Of a DNA stretch of 64,000 bases, positions 18,282 through 26,509 are shown piece after piece. Position 1 is the first letter of the stretch, and each line of letters begins with the position of its first letter. The notes beneath the pieces were generated by a model. It was not told where the DNA came from. It saw nothing but the letters and a program-made list of their open reading frames with translations, and did not search any database. The stretch is from JAAYPI01 sp963668615. GTDB lineage: Bacteria > Bacteroidota > Bacteroidia > Bacteroidales > Paludibacteraceae. The stretch is from positions 395,558 through 459,557 of the forward strand of contig CAXXCL010000002.1 in NCBI GenBank assembly GCA_963668615.2, in the 5' to 3' direction. The translations under genes were made by a program, and so were the position numbers.

Positions 18282-18313
18282 AAAGCTCTTTTATTTTTTT
18301 ATAAAAGAGCTTT
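18282..18313 (-). terminator. intrinsic terminator after dapA
   Basis: A perfect 13-bp stem (18282-18294 with 18301-18313) encloses a 6-nt loop. On the minus strand it is followed by a T-run. It lies 24 nt past the dapA stop and could also stop read-through from the tRNA side. Confidence 0.82.
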
Positions 18314-18336
18314 AATTATTGCGATATTTTTGATCT

Positions 18337-19233
18337 TCAGCACTTTATATTCATATTAATCAGTACGTTGCGAATTTTTTCGTACGTTGTAATATGTGTT
18401 GAAACCAAAGGTAAACGTAATTTATTTTCAATAAAGCCCATAGCAGATAACATGCTTTTTACTCCTGCAGGGTTGCCATCAACAAACAATAACTCTATTA
18501 ATTCAGTAAAGCCATGGTGTATTTTTAGGGCTCCCTTATAGTCTCCTGCTAATGCCAACCGTACCATTCTACTAAACTCTTTTGGAAAAGCATTACCAAT
18601 AACGGAAATAACGCCGACAGCACCCAATGTTAACAATGGAAATGTAATACCATCATCGCCCGAAATAACCATAAAATTTTTAGGTTTACTTTTGATAATC
18701 TCATCTACTTGATTTATGTTTCCCGATGCTTCTTTTATACCTATAATCGTATTAGGAAAATCATTTGCCAAACGAAGCGTTGTCTTGGCCGTCATATTGA
18801 CACCAGTTCTTCCTGGAACATTGTACAAAATTATAGGCAATTTAGAAACTTTCGCAATAGCTGCATAATGTTCGTAAATTCCATCCTGAGAAGGTTTGCT
18901 ATAGTAGGGTGTAACAGAAAGAATAGCATCAATTCCTTTAAAATTTGATATTTTTATCTTCTCGACTAATGCCATTGTGTCATTTCCTCCAAGACCTAAC
19001 ACAATAGGCATCTTACCCCCTACTCGATCTATGACAAATTGAGTAATTTCATCTTTCTCGACTTCTGTAAGCGTCGGGGTTTCTGCTGTTGTACCTAATA
19101 CGACTAAATAATCAGCTTCATTTTTTAGTTGATAATCAACAAGCTTTCCAAGAGCTTGGAAATCGACACTGCTATCGCCCTTAAACGGTGTTATTAAGGC
19201 AACACCCATCCCTATAAATTTGTTACGTACCAT
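18337..19233 (-). CDS. dapA: 4-hydroxy-tetrahydrodipicolinate synthase
   Basis: This 298-residue aldolase condenses pyruvate with aspartate semialdehyde in the lysine and diaminopimelate pathway. The substrate-binding GTTAETPTL is near residue 47. The catalytic Tyr is in ILYNVPGRTGVN, and the Schiff-base Lys is in IIGIKEASGN. The flavour is the common DapA clade rather than N-acetylneuraminate lyase. A minus-strand -7 element lies at 19263-19270, and the gene ends at its own terminator. Confidence 0.95.
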   Translation of the reverse strand: MVRNKFIGMGVALITPFKGDSSVDFQALGKLVDYQLKNEADYLVVLGTTAETPTLTEVEKDEITQFVIDRVGGKMPIVLGLGGNDTMALVEKIKISNFKGIDAILSVTPYYSKPSQDGIYEHYAAIAKVSKLPIILYNVPGRTGVNMTAKTTLRLANDFPNTIIGIKEASGNINQVDEIIKSKPKNFMVISGDDGITFPLLTLGAVGVISVIGNAFPKEFSRMVRLALAGDYKGALKIHHGFTELIELLFVDGNPAGVKSMLSAMGFIENKLRLPLVSTHITTYEKIRNVLINMNIKC

Positions 19234-19262
19234 TGAAAATATATTATTTTCTTCTTAGGGTG

Positions 19263-19270
19263 CAAAAATA
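19263..19270 (-). promoter_or_regulatory. predicted -7 element of dapA
   Basis: The minus-strand TATTTTTG matches TAnnTTTG, 30 nt before the dapA start. No good -33 element is seen at the right distance. Confidence 0.45.
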
Positions 19271-19299
19271 GTTATTTTCTTCGATTATTTTCTTCTTAT

Positions 19300-19842
19300 C
19301 TATGATTTTATCTGATTAAGATAAAAAAGTATAGTTTCCAATAACTGTTCTTCTGAAGTTTCATTTTGATTAGTTTCTATCATCAAATCACAAACCGATA
19401 TGGTTTCCTTTTTTCTAGAAACTTTACACTTTGCAACCGATTGTTGTGCTAAGAATTCCAAAGGTAAACAATCAACGAGTGACAAATCTATCAGTAAATC
19501 AGTCTCTAAAGATTTAATATCATCAACCAAAGTAACAGTTGGTTCAAGAAAAAATGAGCATTCTTTCTTTGTAAAAGCTAACATGTTTATTCTTTTTTGT
19601 TCACATACTACCCCTTTCTCAACATACAATACGGAAAAAACGTTCATTCCTTCTTTTTTTAAAAAATTAATGATTGCATAAATTCGATCATATTTTTCAA
19701 ATGAATCTACATAAAACAATAAAAGAACGTTTCTCACGTCTTTTAGATTCATAAATTGCTTTTCTCGCTTTTCTTTTCCCTGCAATTGTTGCAATTTACG
19801 GATTGATATTCTTTTTATAAATTGATCTATAAATTTTATCAT
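19300..19842 (-). CDS. conserved Bacteroidota protein of unknown function (possibly DUF6913)
   Basis: This 180-residue protein has no signal peptide or membrane segment and no catalytic motif that I recognise. A basic N-terminus (residues 1 to 35, rich in Lys and Arg) precedes an alternating strand-helix pattern. It follows ligA by 3 nt on the same strand, so the two are co-transcribed. Its size, basic start and place between ligA and dapA recall the family listed as DUF6913 in Bacteroidota; I cannot confirm this here. A role linked to the ligase is possible only by position. Confidence 0.7.
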   Translation of the reverse strand: MIKFIDQFIKRISIRKLQQLQGKEKREKQFMNLKDVRNVLLLFYVDSFEKYDRIYAIINFLKKEGMNVFSVLYVEKGVVCEQKRINMLAFTKKECSFFLEPTVTLVDDIKSLETDLLIDLSLVDCLPLEFLAQQSVAKCKVSRKKETISVCDLMIETNQNETSEEQLLETILFYLNQIKS

Positions 19843-19845
19843 AAT

Positions 19846-21849
19846 TTATGCTTCTATCATCGTTAAAAATTCTTCTTCACTAATTATCTTAATATTCATT
19901 TTTTGAGCCTTTTCTAATTTACTTGGACCCATATTTTCTCCGGCTAATATATAATCAACAGCAGAAGATACCGATCCTATATTTTTTCCACCATTTTCAT
20001 CAATCATTTTTTTTAATTCATCCCTAGAGTGTCTTGCAAAGGTTCCACTAATAACGAATTTCAATCCTGCCAATCTATTGCTTTTCAAAGATAATCTCTG
20101 CTCCGATATCTGAAACTGCAAACCTACTGCTTTTAAACGAGAAACCAATTCAAGATTTTTCTCATTTCGAAAATAATTATAAACACTTTCAGCGATTCTC
20201 TCTCCTATTTCATCAATACTTGTCAATTCTTCTATCGTAGAATTTTGGATGTTGTCAATATTGTGTAAAGTATTTGCTAATTTCTTTGCAACAGTTTCTC
20301 CTACATAACGTATACCAAGGGCAAATAATACTCGTTCAAAAGGAACTTCTTTACTTTTTGATAAGCCTTCTAAAATATTTTTTCCTGACTTTTCTCCTAG
20401 TCTTTCTAAATAGGCTAAATCAGTTAGTTTTAACTTATAAAAATCAGAAATGTTTCTCACGAGACCATTTTGGTATAGCAGATCAATGGTTTCTTTTCCC
20501 AAACCATCAACATTCATGGCTTTTCGGCTCGCAAAATGCTCTAATTTTCCTTTTATTTGCGGTGGACAACTATCTTCATTCGGACAATAATAAGCTGCTT
20601 CTCCTTCCATTCTAACTAATTTAGCACCGCATTCAGGACAATTGGTAATAAAAGTAATTTTACTTCCTATCAGCACTCTATTTTCTACATCTACAGCTGT
20701 AATTTTGGGAATGATTTCTCCTCCTTTTTCTACAAAAACCATATCGCCCACATATAAATCCAAAGCTTCTATTATATCAGCATTGTGCAACGTAGCTCGT
20801 TTTACAATGGTTCCAGACAATTGTACAGGGTCAAGATTGGCGACAGGGGTAACAGCTCCGGTTCTTCCCACTTGGTATGAAACTGAATTTAAGCGTGTAA
20901 TAGCTTTTTCAGCCTGAAATTTGTAAGCGATTGCCCAACGTGGAGATTTGGCAGTATAACCTAAGTTTCGTTGCTGTGACAATGAATTAACCTTTAAAAC
21001 GATACCGTCGGTTGCCACCGGCAAGTTTTTCCTTTCAATATCCCAATAATGAATAAAATCTATTATTTGTTCTAAAGTATTGCATTTACGAATAGCCTCA
21101 GAAATTTTAAATCCAAATTCAGAGGCCTTTAACAAATTGCCATAATGAGTTGTTTCGGGTAAATTTTCTCCCAGCATGTAGTACAAATACGCATCTAATT
21201 TGCGCTTAGCAACAATCGATGAGTTTTGTAGTTTCAATGTTCCGGAAGCAGCATTTCTCGGATTGGCAAACAGTTGTTCTTCTTGTTCTAAGCGTTCTTT
21301 ATTTAATTCATCAAATACATTCCACGGCATCAAAATTTCCCCCCTCATTTCAAATAACGTAGGGTAAGCATTTCCTCTTAAAACAAGTGGAATGCTCTGT
21401 ATTGTTTTGACATTGTTGGTTACATCATCACCTTTTTCGCCATCTCCACGCGTAATTGCTTGTTGGAGTTTTCCATCTTCATAAATCAAAGATATTGATG
21501 TACCATCGTACTTTAATTCGCATACAATCTCAAAATCCTCATTCAAAGATTTCTTTACTCGTTCATAAAAATCATTTACCTCTCCCTCTGAATAGGTATT
21601 GGAAAGCGAAAGCATCGGATATTTATGTTTGACTTGTATAAATTCCTTGCTAATATCACTTCCTACTCGTTGGGTAGGTGAAGCCGAGTCGAGATATTCG
21701 GGATAAATCAATTCTAGTTCTTGCAATTCTTTTAATTTCGAGTCAAACTCATAATCGGAAATAGAAGGCTTGGACAAAACGTAATAATCGTAGTTGAATT
21801 GATTAAGCTCGTCTCTAAGTTGTTGAATTTTTTTCTGAATGTCAATCAT
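19846..21849 (-). CDS. ligA: NAD-dependent DNA ligase
   Basis: This 667-residue replicative ligase seals nicks using NAD+. The adenylated Lys is in CELKYDGTSISL near residue 113. TRGDGEKGDDVTNN and the OB fold (GRTGAVTPVANLDP) follow. The four-Cys zinc finger starts CPECGAKL and ends CPNEDSCPP, then come helix-hairpin-helix repeats and a C-terminal BRCT domain (LKFVISGTF, SSAVDYILAG). All domains are in the family order. A minus-strand -7 element (21870-21877) lies 20 nt upstream. Confidence 0.97.
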   Translation of the reverse strand: MIDIQKKIQQLRDELNQFNYDYYVLSKPSISDYEFDSKLKELQELELIYPEYLDSASPTQRVGSDISKEFIQVKHKYPMLSLSNTYSEGEVNDFYERVKKSLNEDFEIVCELKYDGTSISLIYEDGKLQQAITRGDGEKGDDVTNNVKTIQSIPLVLRGNAYPTLFEMRGEILMPWNVFDELNKERLEQEEQLFANPRNAASGTLKLQNSSIVAKRKLDAYLYYMLGENLPETTHYGNLLKASEFGFKISEAIRKCNTLEQIIDFIHYWDIERKNLPVATDGIVLKVNSLSQQRNLGYTAKSPRWAIAYKFQAEKAITRLNSVSYQVGRTGAVTPVANLDPVQLSGTIVKRATLHNADIIEALDLYVGDMVFVEKGGEIIPKITAVDVENRVLIGSKITFITNCPECGAKLVRMEGEAAYYCPNEDSCPPQIKGKLEHFASRKAMNVDGLGKETIDLLYQNGLVRNISDFYKLKLTDLAYLERLGEKSGKNILEGLSKSKEVPFERVLFALGIRYVGETVAKKLANTLHNIDNIQNSTIEELTSIDEIGERIAESVYNYFRNEKNLELVSRLKAVGLQFQISEQRLSLKSNRLAGLKFVISGTFARHSRDELKKMIDENGGKNIGSVSSAVDYILAGENMGPSKLEKAQKMNIKIISEEEFLTMIEA

Positions 21850-21869
21850 GATATAAAAGAATGAATAAA

Positions 21870-21877
21870 CAAATTTA
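21870..21877 (-). promoter_or_regulatory. predicted -7 element of ligA
   Basis: The minus-strand TAAATTTG matches TAnnTTTG. No clear -33 element is present. Confidence 0.4.
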
Positions 21878-21952
21878 GTAAAAACATAGGTTATATCTCG
21901 TGAAAATCAAAAATATACTTTTCAACAATTCAGGTTAGCAGAAAAATTTAAG

Positions 21953-21960
21953 TACTTTTG
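21953..21960 (+). promoter_or_regulatory. predicted -7 element of trmD
   Basis: TACTTTTG matches the consensus and lies 15 nt before the trmD ATG, so the leader would be very short. The -33 region is weak. Confidence 0.45.
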
Positions 21961-21975
21961 CAAAAATAACCCACT

Positions 21976-22653
21976 ATGCGTATTGATATTATAACAGTTT
22001 TACCAGAGTTGATAGAAAGTAATTTTGCTCATTCTATCATCAAACGTGCTATAGAAAAAGAGCTGGTTGAAATAAAAATACATAATTTACGAAATTACTC
22101 TGCCAATAAACATAACCGAGTAGACGATTATCCTTTTGGTGGTGAAGCAGGAATGGTTTTACAGATTGAACCGATTGATAAAATCATAACCAAGCTAAAA
22201 GAAGAACGTTATTATGATGAAATTATTTTTACTTCTCCTGATGGCGAAAAATTTGACCAAAAAATGGCAAATTCATTGTCAATGTTAAACAATATCATCA
22301 TACTTTGTGGTCATTATAAGGGTGTTGATCAACGCATACGGGAACACCTTATTACAAAAGAAATTTCTATTGGAGATTATGTATTAACAGGAGGCGAATT
22401 AGTAGCATCTGTTATATCAGATGCTATCATTCGCATAATACCAGGAGTGATTTCAGATGAACAGTCTGCTTTGTCCGATTGTTTTCAAGACAATCTACTT
22501 TCTGCACCGGTTTATACGCGTCCGGCTGATTACAAAGGATGGAAAGTCCCCGATATTTTGCTTTCAGGGCACGAAAAAAATATAAATGATTGGAAAATGG
22601 AACAAGCCTTTGAACGTACCAAAAGATTGCGTCCCGACTTATTGGAAGAATAA
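21976..22653 (+). CDS. trmD: tRNA (guanine-37-N1) methyltransferase
   Basis: This 225-residue SPOUT enzyme methylates G37 of tRNAs and prevents frameshifting. The trefoil-knot AdoMet site is shown by ILCGHYKGVDQRIREHL and SIGDYVLTGGELVASVISDAI. The conserved PFGGEAGMVLQIEP loop is near residue 56. It is divergent from ligA and convergent with pyrD, with a 28-nt gap at the 3' side and no clear terminator. Elsewhere trmD is often next to rpsP and rimM, but here it stands alone. Confidence 0.96.
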   Translation: MRIDIITVLPELIESNFAHSIIKRAIEKELVEIKIHNLRNYSANKHNRVDDYPFGGEAGMVLQIEPIDKIITKLKEERYYDEIIFTSPDGEKFDQKMANSLSMLNNIIILCGHYKGVDQRIREHLITKEISIGDYVLTGGELVASVISDAIIRIIPGVISDEQSALSDCFQDNLLSAPVYTRPADYKGWKVPDILLSGHEKNINDWKMEQAFERTKRLRPDLLEE

Positions 22654-22681
22654 GAAAACCCCAGTTATTTTCTCGATTTTT

Positions 22682-23590
22682 TTATTTTAACGCCCCGATA
22701 ATATCACTAACTGAACTACACTGATGTCTTTCTAAATAGACCTGTATTCCTTCTATTACTTTTACAGTGATGGTAGGATCTATAAAATTAGCAGTTCCTA
22801 TTTGGATGGCTGTAGCTCCAGCTAAAAAGAATTCAATAGCATCAGTGGCATTCATGATCCCCCCTAACCCTACAACAGGTATCTTTACTGCTTTTGAAAC
22901 TTGCCAAACCATTCGCAAAGCCACTGGTTTAACACAAGGGCCTGATAATCCTCCAGTGATAGTAGAAAGAACAGGTTTTTGTGTTTCTGCATCAATTGCC
23001 ATACCCAATAACGTATTAATCAAAGAAACGCTATCAGCTCCTTCATTTTCAATGGCAAGAGCTATTTCGGAGATATTGGTTACATTTGGAGTTAATTTTA
23101 CGATAAGCGTCTTTTTGTATGCCTTCCGAACTTCTTTGACCACCTCCGCTGCAGATACACACGAAGTTCCGAATCCCATTCCCCCCTTTTTCACATTTGG
23201 ACAAGAAATATTCAGCTCAATGGCGGGAATTTTATCCAATTCATTTATTTTTTCAGCGGCAGCAATGTATTCTTCAATCGAACTCCCGGATACATTTATG
23301 ATAATGTTCGTATTTATATCAGCTATGAAAGGATAAATCTTATTTATAAAATAATCAACACCTCTATTTTGTAACCCAACAGCGTTTAACATACCAGAAG
23401 GCGTTTCTGCCATACGAGGATAAGGATTCCCCTCTCTAGCATGGATAGTTGTACCTTTTACAATAATACCTCCAAGTCGAGAAATATCTATAAAATCAGT
23501 AAATTCAGTTCCATAACCAAAAGTACCGGATGCAGTCATTACTGGATTTTTTAATTCCAAATTGCCTATATTTACCTTTAAATCTACCAT
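22682..23590 (-). CDS. pyrD: dihydroorotate dehydrogenase B, catalytic subunit
   Basis: This 302-residue FMN enzyme oxidises dihydroorotate to orotate. It is the class 1B form, which works with the PyrK subunit and NAD+. The N-terminal NPVMTASGTFGYG, the catalytic Cys region ELNISCPNVKKGGMGFG and the phosphate-binding VGLGGIMNATDAIEFFLAGA are visible. Its start overlaps the end of pyrK by 7 nt, so the two subunits are made together. Class 1B suits an anaerobe, as it does not need quinones. Confidence 0.96.
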   Translation of the reverse strand: MVDLKVNIGNLELKNPVMTASGTFGYGTEFTDFIDISRLGGIIVKGTTIHAREGNPYPRMAETPSGMLNAVGLQNRGVDYFINKIYPFIADINTNIIINVSGSSIEEYIAAAEKINELDKIPAIELNISCPNVKKGGMGFGTSCVSAAEVVKEVRKAYKKTLIVKLTPNVTNISEIALAIENEGADSVSLINTLLGMAIDAETQKPVLSTITGGLSGPCVKPVALRMVWQVSKAVKIPVVGLGGIMNATDAIEFFLAGATAIQIGTANFIDPTITVKVIEGIQVYLERHQCSSVSDIIGALK

Positions 23591-24357
23591 TTTAAATCAT
23601 TTGTATTAAATACGGGACCTTCAGAACATACACATTTATGACCTTCTTTGGTTTCTGTAACACAACATAAGCAAGCCCCAATGCCACAAGCCATTTTATT
23701 TTCTAGGGAAGCCTCACAATCTATGTTATTTTTCTGGGCATAATTAGCGACTGCTTTCATCATAGGAGTTGGTCCACACGTATATATTTTATCTATTTTA
23801 TGTTTTGCTAATACTGAATGTTGGGTTACAAATCCTTTTTCACCAGTACTTCCATCTTCTGTTGTGAGATATACTTTGCCATATTTTTCAAAAGAGGCTA
23901 ACAGAACCAAATCTTGCTTCGTCTTTCCTCCCAACAAAAAATTGACTTTGTATTTTTTATCGCAAAGTTTACGACCTAAATACAATAAAGGAGCAATACC
24001 AACGCCACCTCCAATAAGAAAGAGTTCGTTTTGTTTTTCAGAAGGGAAGGTGAAACTATTGCCCAACGGAGCGATCATATTCAAGGTATCACCAACTTTT
24101 AATTCAGATAATTTTCGGGTTCCCTGTCCAACAATTTGTATCAATAAGGAGAGTTCGTTATTCTGATAATCTACGTCATGGACAGATATCGGACGTCTTA
24201 AAAAGACCATATTTGAATTGTCAACTCTTATCTCCACAAACTGACCGGGAAGTATTTCCGGTAGTATACCTTCGTGAGTTAAACGAAGCAAAAAACATTT
24301 ATTATTTAACTTTAAATTTTCACTAACCAAAAAATCAAGCAAATATTTTTTCATCAT
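23584..24357 (-). CDS. pyrK: dihydroorotate dehydrogenase B, electron-transfer subunit
   Basis: This 257-residue subunit passes electrons from PyrD to NAD+ through FAD and a [2Fe-2S] cluster. A ferredoxin-reductase-like FAD domain (FLRRPISVHDVD near residue 53) is followed by the NAD-binding part (FLIGGGVGIAPLLYLG, YTCGPTPMMKAV). The C-terminal Cys cluster is CGIGACLCCVTE with a later CVC. It is the first gene of a two-gene operon with pyrD and starts downstream of a terminator that insulates it from the HTH gene. Confidence 0.95.
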   Translation of the reverse strand: MMKKYLLDFLVSENLKLNNKCFLLRLTHEGILPEILPGQFVEIRVDNSNMVFLRRPISVHDVDYQNNELSLLIQIVGQGTRKLSELKVGDTLNMIAPLGNSFTFPSEKQNELFLIGGGVGIAPLLYLGRKLCDKKYKVNFLLGGKTKQDLVLLASFEKYGKVYLTTEDGSTGEKGFVTQHSVLAKHKIDKIYTCGPTPMMKAVANYAQKNNIDCEASLENKMACGIGACLCCVTETKEGHKCVCSEGPVFNTNDLKW

Positions 24358-24383
24358 TTAAGTTGTCCATTACAAATTTTCTA

Positions 24384-24391
24384 CAAAGATA
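24384..24391 (-). promoter_or_regulatory. predicted -7 element of pyrK-pyrD
   Basis: The minus-strand TATCTTTG matches TAnnTTTG, 27 nt before the pyrK start and directly beside the terminator of the preceding gene. Confidence 0.45.
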
Positions 24392-24398
24392 AACAAAG

Positions 24399-24424
24399 AA
24401 CCTTGAATTTGCTTATTCAAGGTT
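24399..24424 (-). terminator. intrinsic terminator after the HTH regulator gene
   Basis: A perfect 10-bp stem (24399-24408 with 24415-24424) has a 6-nt loop. On the minus strand it is followed by a T-rich stretch. It lies 10 nt past the regulator stop codon. Confidence 0.8.
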
Positions 24425-24433
24425 AGCCTAAAT

Positions 24434-24853
24434 TTAATGTAAAAATTCTTCGAATGTATTATCAGAAAAATAAATAATAATTCGCTCAATTTTTTTTTCT
24501 TCCGATTTTGACTTATTCATCTGAATTTCAGTTTTTTGTGGAGCAGAATTATCTGAGGTTTGAATATTTTGAATCTTTGAGAATTGAATATTTGAAACAT
24601 TTTCGGACTCTTCCTCAAATAAACTGCCCTGTAAGACCTTTTGATTTCTATACATTGGACCAAAACCTAAAAGCATCCAATCAGTACTTACAGCTCTGAA
24701 TGTATTCAGTATTTTTTGCACAACGTCCATACTTGGTTTATTCCTCCCTGACAAAATATGAGAAATAGCCGATGGTTGTATTCCAACCATATCCGCAAAA
24801 ACTTTAGGGGAAAGTTTTTCTTTTTCCATTAATAGTTTAATTCGATCTTTCAT
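24434..24853 (-). CDS. helix-turn-helix regulator, XRE (Cro/C1) type
   Basis: This 139-residue DNA-binding protein has an N-terminal Cro/C1 HTH (residues about 5 to 60): SPKVFADMVGIQPSAISHILSGRNKPSMD has the recognition helix around ISHILSGRN. After the DWMLLGFGPMY segment the C-terminal half is polar, low in complexity and probably flexible. The family of short HTH proteins ending the domain with 'WLL.G.GPM' is common in Bacteroidota; targets are generally unknown. Two palindromes upstream (24900-24913 and 24938-24949), one over its -7 element, suggest that it represses itself. Confidence 0.9.
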   Translation of the reverse strand: MKDRIKLLMEKEKLSPKVFADMVGIQPSAISHILSGRNKPSMDVVQKILNTFRAVSTDWMLLGFGPMYRNQKVLQGSLFEEESENVSNIQFSKIQNIQTSDNSAPQKTEIQMNKSKSEEKKIERIIIYFSDNTFEEFLH

Positions 24854-24899
24854 ACATATAATAGTGAATCAGATTACTATAAAATCAATATTTATACAG

Positions 24900-24913
24900 G
24901 TTACGAATGTAAC
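24900..24913. promoter_or_regulatory. palindromic operator candidate 1 (GTTAC-N4-GTAAC)
   Basis: This is a perfect 5+5 inverted repeat with a 4-nt centre, lying in the predicted 5' leader of the HTH gene. It shares TTAC-N4-GTAA with the second site 37 nt away, a spacing of about three and a half helical turns. Confidence 0.6.
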
Positions 24914-24937
24914 AATATATTTTACAATTCGCAAACA

Positions 24938-24949
24938 TTACAAATGTAA
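24938..24949. promoter_or_regulatory. palindromic operator candidate 2 overlapping the HTH gene -7 element
   Basis: TTAC-aaat-GTAA is a perfect palindrome. The minus-strand -7 element TACATTTG (24941-24948) lies inside it, so a bound dimer would block RNA polymerase. Confidence 0.6.
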
Positions 24950-25647
24950 AAATAATAAAACAAAATATACATCTGTAACTTTCAGGATTGTAGTAAATAT
25001 AATTGGCATTTATAATAACGCTTTGTAAATCAGTACTTATTTACATTGAGTAATGATTTAATAAAAACAAATAAATTACTGACATAAAACATATTAAATT
25101 TATAAATTATTTTATTTTTATCAAATATTGGGACATTTTTTGTATTCTGCAGAAAATTATAAACCTATAATTTCACAAAATTATATAAATGACTGATTTA
25201 TAAATATTTTATATATAAATTAATTAAATGATATATGGAACATTTGATCTGTGATTACAATCGTAAAATATATTTGCAAAATATCCAAAAATCAAATAAA
25301 AAAATTAAACATTTCTCTTATTTATCAATTTTTTCTTATTTGTTACAATTGTATAGAAATTGAACATATAATCCACCCTTTTATTTGTTTTCAGAGGGTA
25401 TATTTTTATCAATTTCTATTTTAAATAAAAAATAAACCAATAAAATGATTCTAAGACATTGATAAACAATAAAATAATCAATTTATAAACCTCTTAAAAT
25501 TGATTATTTAAATCGATACTATAATTTTCCCCGTAAAAATGATTTTAGAATGATTAAAAAAATAATTTTATTCCCCTAAATTTTGTATACCAAATATTAT
25601 TTGCGAGTTTTGCACTTTCACTCCTCCCCCAAACCACTATAAAAAAT
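24950..25647. other. AT-rich intergenic spacer
   Basis: About 700 bases lie between the divergent HTH and mazG genes, with very few G or C. There is no reading frame with coding character, no tRNA and no clear hairpin terminator. Many TTTATAAA and TTTTATCAA-like words occur, but no convincing DnaA boxes. A half-site TGTAAC near 24974-24979 may be a third weak operator. Confidence 0.5.
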
Positions 25648-26424
25648 ATGAAAGAAAAATTAGAAGCTTTTCAAAAGACATTGGAGATATTCGATGAATT
25701 AAGACTAAAGTGTCCTTGGGACAAGAAACAAACAAATGAGAGTTTAAGAGTATTGACAATAGAAGAAACTTTTGAGTTATCAGATGCCATCCTGAAACAA
25801 AATTCTGGGGATATAAAAAAGGAATTGGGAGATATACTATTACACATACTATTTTATGCCAAAATCGCAGAAGAAAAAAAGGAATTTGATATTGCAGAAG
25901 TGTGTAAATCCTTGTCCGAAAAACTAATATTTCGTCATCCCCATATTTTTGGAAACGTGGAAGCAAATACCTCTCTACAGGTAGAAAAAAATTGGGAACA
26001 ATTAAAATTAAAGGAAAAAGATGGAAATAAAACTATTTTAGCTGGAGTTCCTGACGGACTTCCTTCCATGATAAAAGCACATAGGATACAAGATAAGGCC
26101 AGAAGTGCTGGGTTTGATTGGAACAAAAAAGAAGATGTTTGGATCAAGGTTCAAGAAGAAATAGCGGAATTGAACAAGGAAATTGATGATCAAAACGAAG
26201 ATCAGATGGAAGCTGAATTCGGAGACCTTTTTTTTAGCCTAATAAATGCAGCACGGTTGTACAATATAAACCCTGATAATGCATTAGAGCGTACTAATCA
26301 AAAGTTTATCCGCAGATTCAATTACATAGAATCAGAAGCAAAAAATAGAAGCTTAAATATGTCAAAAATGACTTTATCCGAAATGGATGAACTTTGGAAT
26401 GAAGCAAAATTAAAAGGTTTGTAA
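25648..26424 (+). CDS. mazG: nucleoside triphosphate pyrophosphohydrolase MazG
   Basis: This 258-residue enzyme hydrolyses (d)NTPs to the monophosphate and pyrophosphate, cleaning the nucleotide pool. The opening LRLKCPWDKKQTNESL and the metal-binding EETFELSDAI with KELGDILLHILFYA form the first MazG helical repeat. A second repeat follows around EEIAELNKEIDDQ and EAEFGDLFFSLINAA. The two-domain length is normal for the housekeeping MazG, not the short phage or toxin-linked forms. The start ATG at 25648 follows the long AT-rich spacer. Confidence 0.94.
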   Translation: MKEKLEAFQKTLEIFDELRLKCPWDKKQTNESLRVLTIEETFELSDAILKQNSGDIKKELGDILLHILFYAKIAEEKKEFDIAEVCKSLSEKLIFRHPHIFGNVEANTSLQVEKNWEQLKLKEKDGNKTILAGVPDGLPSMIKAHRIQDKARSAGFDWNKKEDVWIKVQEEIAELNKEIDDQNEDQMEAEFGDLFFSLINAARLYNINPDNALERTNQKFIRRFNYIESEAKNRSLNMSKMTLSEMDELWNEAKLKGL

Positions 26425-26473
26425 TTTTGCTTCATATTGTTTGCACATTCTTTTCAATTTTGTGTATTTTTTT

Positions 26474-26481
26474 TATTTTTG
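26474..26481 (+). promoter_or_regulatory. predicted -7 element of the second acyl-CoA synthetase
   Basis: TATTTTTG matches TAnnTTTG. A transcription start near 26487 excludes the open-frame start at 26441 and leaves ATG 26498 or 26510 as candidates. Confidence 0.5.
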
Positions 26482-26509
26482 CACAAGTTTAAACAAAATG
26501 TGCAAAAGT

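Noticed and set aside
24950..25647. Replication origin in the AT-rich spacer
   Set aside because: No cluster of DnaA boxes was found, and neither dnaA nor a typical origin neighbour is present. dnaB and ftsK lie far away and do not mark an origin.
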